Source: Phaeoceros laevis (lineage: Eukaryota; Anthocerotophyta; Anthocerotopsida; Notothyladales). From it: a DNA stretch of 21,385 bases. The position numbers and the translations under genes are program-made. A model generated the notes under the pieces. The model was not told the DNA's origin. It saw nothing but the letters and a program-made list of their open reading frames with translations, and made no database searches. This document shows, piece by piece, positions 1-7,692 of this stretch (within the stretch, counting starts at the first letter, position 1; each line of letters starts with the position of its first letter). The stretch is from contig JBNGIQ010008489.1 of NCBI GenBank assembly GCA_049999765.1, positions 1 through 21,385 of the forward strand, written 5' to 3'.

Positions 1-275
1 AGGTCATGGGTCTTGCTTGCAGTAACCACTATGGTTAGAGTATAATTTATTATTTTTTATGCATAGTATTATCATAATTAAGATAATTAGACATCCATGA
101 GGCAAGAGTCCTAACCGGAGGTTAGAAATATGATGTATTTCAAGAATTCAACAATAAAGATAATGAGATAAAAAGATAAGAAAGTTTAGAAACGTACACC
201 CCAACATGACATTTTTCGTCGAGTTGGGCACGTAATGCGCTCTAAACTTCTAGAGAACGTTCTCCAAGGTGTTGA
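1..275. other. AT-rich intergenic stretch, no gene seen
   Basis: AT-rich sequence at the left edge, downstream (on the minus strand) of the AIM24-like relic. I see no coding frame of useful length, no RNA gene and no clear repeat in it. Confidence 0.5.
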
Positions 276-870
276 TTAAAATAACGTATTTCGTACTTCT
301 GGGACCTCGTCCAAGGGCTGGACGATGACGATGCCCTTGGAGAACTCCATCTGGAAGGAAGGAATCGCCGCTTCCTCTCCCAACGAGCTGCCGGAAATGG
401 AAATCCGTGCGGAAGTCCGGGGTGAGGTCGGCCGACCAGGCCACCGTCGCCTGCGGGTCGACGAAGACGGGCGGCATGCCGGGCCCCACCGGTAGCGTGA
501 GGAAGGCAATAATAAAATATATGAGCCCCGGCCCCTGAAACCTGACGCTGAAGCCTCCTCCCGCCACCACGCCCGCCAACGTCTTCATCCGCTCCAGCTT
601 ATATTCCCCACGCTCGCCTCGAACGCCAGCACGTCGTTCCCGCTGACGACGATGGCGTCCCCCTGCAGCAGCCGCAGCACCGTCACGTGCTTCCCGCCGT
701 CGGTGGTGAGGAACGCCAGGCCTTCCTCCGCCAGGGACTGGCGCTCAAGCCACCATGGAGCCCAGCTTGATGAGCACCTCAGAGAGGTGGCCGCCTGTGC
801 TGCTGGGTAGCTCCGCTCCCAGCTGCTGCAGCGTCTTGTGCTGCTGCTGCCCTGGATAGCCATGGGAAGC
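276..870 (-). pseudogene. AIM24-like (DUF124, TRAP-like fold) pseudogene
   Basis: Three reading frames on the minus strand, read in order, give one protein of the AIM24/DUF124 family, so the gene is broken by at least three frameshifts. From about 870 to 730 one frame reads a segment containing LSEVLIKLGSMVA and then stops. A second frame continues with EEGLAFLTTDGG and GDAIVVSGNDVLAFEASV down to about 595. A third frame carries AGGGFSVRFQGPGLIYF and PPVFVDPQATVAWSADL, followed by GRGSGDSF, down to about 350. The end, QMEFSKGIVIVQPLDEV, lies in yet another frame and stops at 276. The VDPQATVAWS and GRGSG..FQM.F blocks are what I recall of the family. Family members are small beta-barrel proteins; AIM24 of yeast is mitochondrial, while the bacterial-type members have no settled role. 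No intron explains the shifts, because the breaks lack GT-AG flanks in the right phase. I infer a dead copy; sequencing error is the main alternative. Confidence 0.75.
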
Positions 871-896
871 CATGCATCGATCAAGGGCTTCGATCT

Positions 897-917
897 GGCT
901 AGCTAGCTAGCTAGCTG
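897..917. repeat. CTAG microsatellite
   Basis: About five tandem CTAG units lie just upstream (minus strand sense) of the AIM24-like relic. Simple repeat, no function inferred. Confidence 0.8.
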
Positions 918-1399
918 CTTGCGATTGTGCCTACACAGACCTGTCTCCGATGAATATTCTTCACAACTGGGAGGCGCCAGGCGAGCCTAAAAGTCCTGGA
1001 ATCGAGCCTCAGGGATGAGATGAATCCGCGATCGAGCCGGACACAAGTACCAAGAAGGAGACGAAGTCTTAGATTCTTCTTCTCCTTCTTCATTCTGTAT
1101 GGTGAGCCTAGTCAAAGTCGCAAAGTCACCCAAGACCGGAGAGTCGGTGGAAGTCTATCGGAACCACCACAAGGGCCCTCCTACTTTGTTTGCATGTGGC
1201 ACAAGCGGCAGGGCAGATTCCTGGAACCTGATTCCTGTGGTGGCGCTTTTGGTAAAGAAGGATATACATTTTTCTGTACAGTTGTACGCAACCGCGTACG
1301 AGCTTGATAAATAATGCGAGGGGCCATGTGCACTGCACCATGAGGCGGGGGGCCGGGGCATATAAGAGCCTGTCCACGAAGTTGTGTGGAGACGAAAAT
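918..1399. other. Spacer between AIM24-like relic and U6 promoter
   Basis: No convincing gene. Short open frames on both strands here overlap each other and resemble no family I know. A TATAAGAG box at 1361-1368 looks like a Pol II TATA element but sits about 100 bp upstream of the U6 start, so it does not fit the U6 promoter. It may be chance or may belong to an unseen transcript. Confidence 0.4.
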
Positions 1400-1410
1400 A
1401 ACCCACACCG
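1400..1410 (+). promoter_or_regulatory. Upstream sequence element (USE) of U6 gene
   Basis: AACCCACACCG matches the plant snRNA USE consensus RTCCCACATCG at 9 of 11 positions. It ends 26 bp before the TATA box, close to the two-helical-turn spacing typical of plant Pol III snRNA promoters rather than the longer Pol II spacing. Confidence 0.7.
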
Positions 1411-1436
1411 GAAACCTAAACAAAGGGGCTGCTTGA

Positions 1437-1443
1437 ATATATT
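1437..1443 (+). promoter_or_regulatory. TATA box of U6 gene
   Basis: ATATATT lies 23-29 bp upstream of the first U6 base. Together with the USE this makes a type 3 Pol III promoter of the plant kind. Confidence 0.75.
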
Positions 1444-1465
1444 CTGAAATCCCCCCGTTGTAATT

Positions 1466-1485
1466 GTCCCTTCGGGGACATCCGT

Positions 1486-1517
<32 letters not shown>

Positions 1518-1567
1518 GGCCCCTGCGCAAGGATGACACGCACAAATCGAGAAATGGTCCCAATTTT
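1466..1567 (+). ncRNA. U6: U6 spliceosomal snRNA
   Basis: This is the catalytic snRNA of the spliceosome, made by RNA polymerase III. The whole 102-nt RNA is present: the 5' hairpin GTCCCTTCGGGGAC, the ACAGAGA box that pairs with the 5' splice site (1501-1507), the AGC triad in TTAGCATGGCC, the internal stem-loop region and the AAATCGAGAAATGGTCC end. Compared with the plant U6 I recall, I see two changes: CCGTTAAAA in place of CCGATAAAA, and GGTCCCAA in place of GGTCCAAA near the 3' end. The second change makes AAAATTGG (1487-1494) and CCAATTTT (1560-1567) perfect inverted repeats. The catalytic core is unchanged and USE, TATA and terminator are all in place, so I judge the gene to be functional. 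Confidence 0.95.
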
Positions 1568-1570
1568 TTT
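1564..1570 (+). terminator. Pol III oligo-T terminator of U6
   Basis: A run of seven T directly follows the U6 body. Four or more T residues terminate RNA polymerase III, and the first T residues form the U6 oligo-U tail. Confidence 0.9.
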
Positions 1571-2107
1571 GCTGACCTTGTCACAAAAAAACTTGGGCCT
1601 TGGGCGGGGCCATTTCCCAGATGCAGTCTTGAGTTGTGCAAGCTGTGTTTTTGCAGGTTCTCAGGCTTCTAGGAGAGGACTTCTCACACTTTGGTATGCC
1701 TCTTTCGAGACACACACCAAGACGCTATTTAGTGTATGTTGGATTTCTGTGAGAGAGTTGCATTTTCCATGAAAGAGTTGGTTAGGCACACAATGCGGTG
1801 GACAAGTATGGATCTCAGGCAGCGGCAAGTGAGATGACCATCCACTGTTTCGTTTTTCTTCGAGGGACTAAGCATGAATGAGCAAAGAATGAGAGGAGGA
1901 GGAGGAGGACGTATCCCTGCAGTAGACTTGTGAGTACTGGCAGAAAGTGAGTGAACAGGGTCTTGACATGTGACCACCAAAAAGGACAAAGGCTCCATGC
2001 CATGACGTATGAAAGCAAAGGCCCACTGTGCTAGCAAGTGAGCGTGTGAGGTCAGGCCACCAATGTGGTATTATCAATCAATTGGAGTAGGAGCAGGGCC
2101 CGAGGAC
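1571..2107. other. Intergenic stretch, no gene seen
   Basis: Non-coding in appearance. It contains a short GGA-rich run near 1889-1908 and no conserved frame or RNA that I recognise. Confidence 0.4.
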
Positions 2108-2335
2108 ATTCATGAACCAGCGACAGAGCATTGACTATTGGCCCCCAGGGCATCAGACATGCAAAGCAGGGCCCCCAGGGCACCAGACACGCAAAGCAAG
2201 GGCCCCCAGGGCATCATGAACCAGAAGAAAGAAAGCATGGATGGCCTCAGGCCATCAAACATCCACAGCAGGCCCCCAGGCCACCATCAACCAGTGAGAG
2301 AAGAGAGCATGGCTATCCCCAGGCCCCGGGTCCTG
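2108..2335. repeat. Nested minisatellite rich in GGCCCCCAGG
   Basis: Two 30-bp units (2141-2170 and 2171-2200) share GCCCCCAGGGCAYCAGACAYG followed by CAAAGCA; a third, partial unit starts at 2202. A longer degenerate unit of about 70-100 bp is layered on this. It begins with CATGAACCAG at about 2110 and 2215 and with CATCAACCAG at 2285, each followed by a purine-rich GAGCATTG or AAGCATGG segment and a CCCCAGG or CTCAGG block. Open frames through the array exist only because the units lack stops; I do not call a gene. Confidence 0.75.
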
Positions 2336-2442
2336 AGAAGAGTGTGTGTATTGTGAGTGAGCAGGCTAGGTCCCCGGGCAAGACACAACACCTTGCCCGG
2401 GTGCCGAGCAACAAGAGTGACCGACCGACTCACCGACCGAGA

Positions 2443-2901
2443 CTAGTCCTGTGAGCGGCGTTCGAATTGCGACTCATGGCAGTAGGGTTCGAGCCACTCT
2501 CGGGAAGAGTCTTGGCCCGTGGGCTGCTGGCTGGAATCGGTAAGGCTGCCCATGAGGTCTCGCAACACCTCCACCTTGTTCTCGCGCCCCCCTTGGGCGG
2601 CCACTGCTGCTGCTTTCTTCTCTGCATCCTTCAACTTGTGTTTCAGCCGCTGCTTGCTTCCCACTGCACCTGCCTCCTGCTGCTGCTGCTGCTTGGATTG
2701 CGAGGGCGGAGCTCCGTACGGTCCCAAGTAGAGGCTCTCAGATGTTGCGCTCTTGCTCCTTGTTGATGCCGGAACAGGGCGAGAAGCAGCGGCGCCTTTC
2801 TTGGGCCGGATTGTCTCAAGGCTCGGGATTTCGAAGCCCTCTGCGTCCCAGCCGTCGTCCTCGACGGAGGGAGAATGAGGCGGCGTGAGGCGGGGATCCA
2901 T
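2443..2901 (-). CDS. Conserved plant protein of unknown function, ends in WLEPYCHESQFER
   Basis: A single-exon 152-residue protein with no known activity. It resembles a family of small plant proteins that I recall only as uncharacterised. Family-like marks are an acidic start (VEDDGWDAEGFEIPSLE, about residues 13-29), a lysine-rich middle (KQRLKHKLKDAEKKAAA), a GGRENKVEVLRDLMGSL block and the end motif REWLEPYCHESQFER. Between these lie disordered Pro/Ser and poly-Gln stretches. I see no signal peptide or membrane segment. I chose the ATG at 2901 because the protein from there begins MDPRL, as I remember for the family; an in-frame ATG at 2964 would add 21 unrelated residues. The cysteine and histidine near the C-terminus might bind metal, but that is a guess. 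Confidence 0.75.
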   Translation of the reverse strand: MDPRLTPPHSPSVEDDGWDAEGFEIPSLETIRPKKGAAASRPVPASTRSKSATSESLYLGPYGAPPSQSKQQQQQEAGAVGSKQRLKHKLKDAEKKAAAVAAQGGRENKVEVLRDLMGSLTDSSQQPTGQDSSREWLEPYCHESQFERRSQD

Positions 2902-3974
2902 GGCAGCGCAGGCGGACCAACAAGAGCGGAACGGCCATAGGGGCACGGAAAAAACTCGGTCCACAGCCTGGAGCCTAGTACTCCAAACCCGGTTCTGATT
3001 ACTCTGGGTGAAAATACGCTACTTTTTATTGCAAGGAAGCCGTTTACAACCTACAGCTGTAACCACGTGACGTTGGATTTTTTTGCTAATGTCTGCATTC
3101 TATAAGCAGCGGAGTTTGAAATTCCTGAGAGCCACTTCTCCAGTCCTATTTGGCCACTAGCCTCTTGTACAGCTTTGGAAAGTTCTTGGGAGTCGTCCAA
3201 GGCCATTACCATGCCACACCTTCATCAAAAGTTCAACCCAAATCACTACCAGCAAGAGACTACCAAAACTTGTCTTTCTCGGGAGAGTATAATCCTTCCT
3301 ATACTATAAGAATGAGCATGCAAGGGAATTTAGAAACAGATTCCAAATAGGATGTACTAGACCCTGACCTGCTTGCGCTGATATCTTTGCTGATTCCCTT
3401 TTCATGTCTTTGCCGTGGACTGGCAAGTGCTTCACTGCACACAATAGCTGTGTTTGGCAAACAAGCCAGGAGATATAGTAGTTGGTGTCTGAGTTCATAG
3501 CCTGTAGTAATGATATTTTAACTTGAATGGGAGTCCATGGAAAGGGAGATGGCAATACGTATCTGAGCAGTGGGATGTCTGGGTAGCAGGTGTTGATGGC
3601 GGATCTGAGTGGAAGGGGTGTTCTGTGCTCTCTACACCCAGAGAAGCACATGTTGCAGACAGGCTTTCAAGTGCAATGAGCGCCAATGGACTTTTGAACC
3701 CAATCCGTCCATAATGAATCTCCCATCAATGGCGACCACCACACGAACAAGAGCCATCCTTGAAGTGGTGTACACGGTGTGCATCTCTGACTATGGTCCC
3801 TCTCTTCTGAAGACGCCTGTCCACACAATGCACCTTCATTCTCCAGCTCAGAACCTGCCTTCAGCACAGGTGCATTGTGTGGCATGCATGCATGTCCACA
3901 CAACGCTCAGAAACTGCCTTCAGCACTAACTCTGTCTGTGGTACATGTCCTCCTGCGTTCCTTACCCTCATGTT
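2902..3974. other. Intergenic stretch with one short direct repeat
   Basis: Upstream region of the minus-strand gene ending at 2901, then unremarkable sequence. Several short overlapping open frames on both strands show no family resemblance. The only structure noted is a 22-bp direct repeat near 3846-3926, listed separately. Confidence 0.4.
3846..3926. repeat. 22-bp direct repeat pair
   Basis: GCTCAGAACCTGCCTTCAGC at 3846-3865 recurs as GCTCAGAAACTGCCTTCAGC at 3905-3924. Both copies are followed by AC, giving 22 bp with one mismatch and a 59-bp period. The sequence between them is also partly repeated (CACAATGC and CACAACGC before each copy), so this looks like a degraded local duplication. 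Confidence 0.6.
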
Positions 3975-4440
3975 CATGGGTCAAACTCTCTGCGAGCATC
4001 CTTTAAGCTTCCGCATTTTGCATACATATCCACCAGGGCATTTCCCACAAACATAGAGGCTTGCAGGCACTCCTCAGTACATCAGCATGAACATCCTGGC
4101 CTGATGCCAAATCTGCTTTAGGAACTGCCACAAACATATGGTTGTCTGGCTGGGCAGATGACTCTCGCATCTGTCGATAGAGTTCTAAAGCCTGCATAGG
4201 CTTTTTGTGTCGAGTATGCCCCAATATAATAGATGACCACTTGTAGGCGTCTCGTTCAGTAACTTCGGTGAAGATGTGCATTGCTTCCCCTCCAACTTTC
4301 CATGACTAGCGTAGATACACATAACATGATTGCCCAAGAATCTGTCTGCATGATATCCACTTTAGGACACGATAAAAGACAGAGATCCTCAGGTCCACTG
4401 CTTCGACAGCCTTAACGAGTTCTTTATTGCTCAAAGTTCC
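3975..4440 (-). pseudogene. Pentatricopeptide repeat (PPR) pseudogene fragment
   Basis: Minus-strand sequence encodes part of a plant PPR protein, a class that binds organellar RNA, but in pieces. A first piece near 4355-4300 reads NHVMCIYASHGKLE. After a frameshift the next frame reads AMHIFTEVTERDAYKWSSII, then a HKKPMQALELYRQMRE block, PDNHMFVAVPKADLASG and QDVHADVLRS. A second frameshift near 4050 is followed by MFVGNALVDMYAKCGSLKDA, and a stop comes soon after at about 3977. These blocks match the usual PPR pattern: erD..W.aiI.gh, eAL.Ly.qM, v.gNaLvdMYakcGs. Only two to three repeats survive of the ten or more that such proteins carry, and no start or targeting peptide is visible. I infer a decayed, truncated copy; seedless plants with expanded PPR families often carry these. 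Confidence 0.8.
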
Positions 4441-5185
4441 AACTCGTATGTCGAATTTTCTACTTGCCACCCTGCAAGATTGAGGAGAGCGTAAGGCCTA
4501 CAGAAATGTCTAGTCCTTGTCCTGATAAAATTCGGCTCAAATGGTGTCGATTTACATTTGTAAGTGTGAAACACACGACAACTGTAATTCGTGCAAAAAT
4601 CGAGCCAGAAACAGTGGAAGAAACTCAGACCTCCCATTCTCCTCACGGCCAGATGCACAGTTGGTTGCAGGTTTGTAGGCTGCCCTAGATGTAATGACAG
4701 CCTCTGCTCAACCACGCATATTGTGACTCAATCCACAAGGCCTCTGTCCCTTGCTTGAGTTCCGGAAAGTCGGTGATTTCTTTCTGCATTGATTCGGTGA
4801 GTAAGTATGCCAGTAACACCTACACGGTAACCGCAGCTACCATAATGAGCACAAGGATTACCTTCTGCAAGTGGTTGTGGCACTGTTGTGATGGATCGAT
4901 TTGGAATTCCCACAACGCATGCTGAGGGCTCACTGCAGCCAGCTACATTTCTTAACACAATACAGAGCTGAAATGGTTGTAACGGAAGGCAGGAATTAAC
5001 TCACCTGACCCACCTCCAAGATTGAGTTTTTCCGATGCGGTTCTCGTTGACGATTGATGTCTGAACCATGTCCTTAAGCAGCCAAAGGAACTGAATTTCA
5101 ATTCCTTCAGGGCCGTAGCATCACAATCACCATTCCCCGTCAAGTTCACCTTTCACCAATAGGAAAACCATCGCTCAACTTTACT
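4441..5185. other. Intergenic stretch upstream of the F-box gene
   Basis: No gene seen. A USE-like word TTCCCACAACG at 4907-4917 has no TATA box at the right distance. The right part is likely promoter and 5' leader of the F-box gene. Confidence 0.4.
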
Positions 5186-5196
5186 TAACCCTAAAC
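5186..5196 (+). promoter_or_regulatory. Telo-box in the F-box gene promoter
   Basis: TAACCCTAAAC contains the plant telo-box AACCCTAA, 115 bp before the ATG of the F-box gene. Telo-boxes are common in promoters of plant growth and translation genes. The match is clear; its use here is inferred. Confidence 0.45.
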
Positions 5197-5310
5197 TTCT
5201 GTGTCTCCAACGGGTGAACTTTGAAGATGCCCCCGTCCTCTTTCTGTGGGCTCGTATCGTAGTCGCGTGGGGCTTGACTCTCGTTCGAAAGCTTACAGAC
5301 CTACGACGAC

Positions 5311-7048
5311 ATGAACATTCTCTTGTTCCAAGAGGAGATTGGCTCCCCTACCAAGCATGAGCTGTCTCCACGGGCCCATTCAGATGAGAAGGAGAAAGAA
5401 GATCCGGATGAGGAAAACGTTCTCTTGTTCCGAAAGGAGATTGGCTCCCCTACCAAGCATGAGCTGTCTCCACGGGTCCATTCAGATGGGAAGGAGAAAG
5501 ACGATCCGGATGAGGAGAGGTCACTTGCTGGTGGAGGCGATAGTGGCTTGAATACAGAGGGGCAGCAGGCTTGTAATTGGGACCTGCCCCCGGAACTGCT
5601 TGCAAAGTGCTTTTTGCATCTGAGTTCGATGAAGGACATGGCTGCGTAAGTGAAACGAGAGTACCTCGATTTCTTCCTAGGGGACGAGGTTGCAGCAATC
5701 TGCCTCTCCGTCCTTTCCTCAATGGCTGACGTAGTAGGTGTGCTGATGCAGAGCAAGCATGGTGTCTCACAGATGGAGAGCGGGGGTGAAGGCAGCTCTG
5801 GTGCAGAGGGAGAAACTCAGCTTTGTCGGTTTCCGAATTGATGACTCCAGTATGGGCAAAATGGTGGAGGAGGCCAGGAATCTGCTTGAACTTGACATGT
5901 AGATCTCTTGACATCGTCCGGTTTGCTCTTCCTATGTGTGGCTGATTCCAACTGTCAGGTTGTGTCAGGGAAGGTAATGTTGGGCAGGATGCAATTTGAT
6001 GTCTGATAAACCAGGAACTGGTTGCCTCACAGGATTCTTTACAAGCAGTTTCAGCACAACATCAGGGGAATGATGGGATTATGAAGGTCCTTTCACAGAT
6101 GCAGAGTCCGCAGTTGATTTTGCCAGAAGAAGCTTGTTGCTTAGCATGCATCGGGCTAAAAGATTTGATGAAGTAGCTTGCTGTGGTCATCGTGCATGTG
6201 GGAGCCGTGCTGAAAGCCATCCTTCCAGAGCTGGAAGGGTGGTTGTGTGACTCTATGTTTTTTCATGTCGTGCAGCCACTTCAACAGGTGGGGTTCAAGC
6301 ATCACTGATGCCGGGTTGGGGAGAATCTCGCTTGCAAATTGTTGCTCCAATCTGAAAAGGTTGTCTTTATTTGGATTAGTCGAAGTTACAGACAAGGGTA
6401 TCATTCAGCTGGTGAGTACAGTGTACTACCATGTTTTATCTATTCTTCTGCAAGGAAGTATGGTGCAGATCGTATTTAGTTACTGTATAACGTGGCACTG
6501 CACACCTGGTCTTGGCTCTGCCATTGCATGCTTTAGACATCAAGTGCTCAAAGAGTTCTGGCTGGATGTGTTTCAGGTTTCGCGAGCTTCTTCATTGGAG
6601 CATTTCAATATTGGAGGCACTGGTATCACAGATGCTTCCCTCATCGCCATTGCAACATCGTGTACATCTTTGAAGGTGTTTGCAGACCGAAAGCCAGTAT
6701 ACAGGGAACAGTGGTCTTAAGAGTGGTCAACAGTGCAGCACTAACTGGACACTGACAAAGCTTGTCTGTTTGTGTGATGTGCAGACTCTGGGTATTTGGG
6801 GATGCACCAACATCACAGAGACAGGTCTCCTCGCCCTTGCGGAGGGTTGCCCTTACCTCGTTTTTCTGAACACGGGCTGTTTGCGAATATCGAAGAGTTT
6901 TGAACTGCGTCTGGTATCGCTCAACCCACATTTGAGGTTGAAGCCTAGTCATCTGGTACGCCTGCCTGTCAAGCCTGAGGCAGGTAGCGCCTCGAGCTCT
7001 GTCTCATTTGCCTCTGCGTCCTATCACCTTCATTCGTTTGTCAGTTAG
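5311..7048 (+). CDS. F-box/LRR protein resembling Arabidopsis At5g67140
   Basis: Likely substrate adaptor of an SCF ubiquitin ligase. Five exons keep one frame: 5311-5645, 5752-5898, 6276-6411, 6577-6675 and 6785-7048, giving 326 residues. All introns are GT-AG. Residues 2-69 are two near-identical 34-residue repeats (each with EIGSPTKHELSPR), an acidic extension that I do not recall in relatives. The F-box starts near residue 90 with WDLPPELLAKCFLHLSSMKD and runs across intron 1 into ASMVSHRWRAGVKAAL. REKLSFVGFRIDD and four to five degenerate leucine-rich repeats follow, with ITDAGLGRIS, VTDKGIIQL, ITDASLIAIA and ITETGLLALA. The end reads SLNPHLRLKPSHLV, as I recall for the family, then an extra Ser-rich tail. 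I took the acceptor at 5752 because it restores the F-box residues that a later AG at 5772 would remove. An AG at 6287 is an alternative acceptor for exon 3. The start is the first ATG; the real one could lie further in. Confidence 0.85.
5314..5517 (+). repeat. 102-bp in-frame tandem duplication inside F-box exon 1
   Basis: Two head-to-tail 102-bp units, 5314-5415 and 5416-5517, encode 34 residues each (NILLFQEEIGSPTK... and NVLLFRKEIGSPTK..., both ending in DPDEE). They differ at only a few bases, which points to a recent duplication that kept the frame. Confidence 0.95.
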
Positions 7049-7692
7049 TCTAGATGTGATTTCACATGTACAAGATGTTCGGGCCTGGGGATCTATTCGG
7101 TGTATGATCTTTGTACAAAAGTATGTTGAGGGCTTGCTTTAAAAGATAGACTGGCTGGTTGTGGGTGATGTACTTGGAGTCTGTAATGTATGGCTTGGCC
7201 CCAACATATGCGGATGGTGCCAGGCGTGCAACGTGTGTGTTATAGATAATTATACCCAGCTACTGGGATTCCGGGATGTAATGACGTTACTAAAACAATG
7301 TTGTGTACCCCTGCTATGAAAGTTGACTACAAAAGTTGAGGGATCCTTGCCTACATTGTATAATCGCCAAGTCTCATCAGAGCGACATTACTGAAGCAGT
7401 AACCTGGCCCTGCTGTTGAGCAAAAATTCTAGGAGAAAGCAGTCTGCTTGAGAAGCTTCATAGACTGCAGACTACTTTGTACGGACGCATATAGAATGTA
7501 CATCGAATATCGTATTGGCAGCTAGTACTGCATCATTATAAAAGACGCTAAAGCGCAAAGCGGATTAGTGGATAAGGCACGAAGATAGAGATGGGTGGAC
7601 AAGCACTGCTGCACAAATAAAAGCATTCACGCGGGCGGAGCGAAAGTTACCAACCATGAGGTGCACAGCAAAAAAGGTTCCATTTCCGCGGT
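7049..7692. other. Convergent 3' region between F-box gene and 545-residue gene
   Basis: Likely 3' UTR and flanking sequence of both convergent genes. AATAAA at 7616-7621 on the plus strand could be a poly(A) signal for the F-box gene, though it lies far from the stop. Nothing else recognised. Confidence 0.4.

Noticed and set aside
1099-1314. 71-residue plus-strand frame before U6
   Set aside because: No family resemblance, no splice or promoter context, and the opposite strand is open over the same bases.
2480-2500. tRNA B-box-like GGTTCGAGCC
   Set aside because: It lies within the 152-residue coding sequence and no A box or cloverleaf arms surround it. No other tRNA was found in the window.
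5186-5196. Possible telomerase RNA template (TAACCCTAAAC spans about 1.4 plant telomere repeats)
   Set aside because: Plant telomerase RNA genes use a USE plus TATA Pol III promoter; neither lies upstream at the right distance, and an F-box coding exon begins 115 bp later. Telo-box is the simpler reading.
5773-5898. Alternative exon 2 of the F-box gene starting at 5773
   Set aside because: It is also in frame but would remove seven residues from the core of the F-box (ASMVSHR), which the acceptor at 5751 restores.
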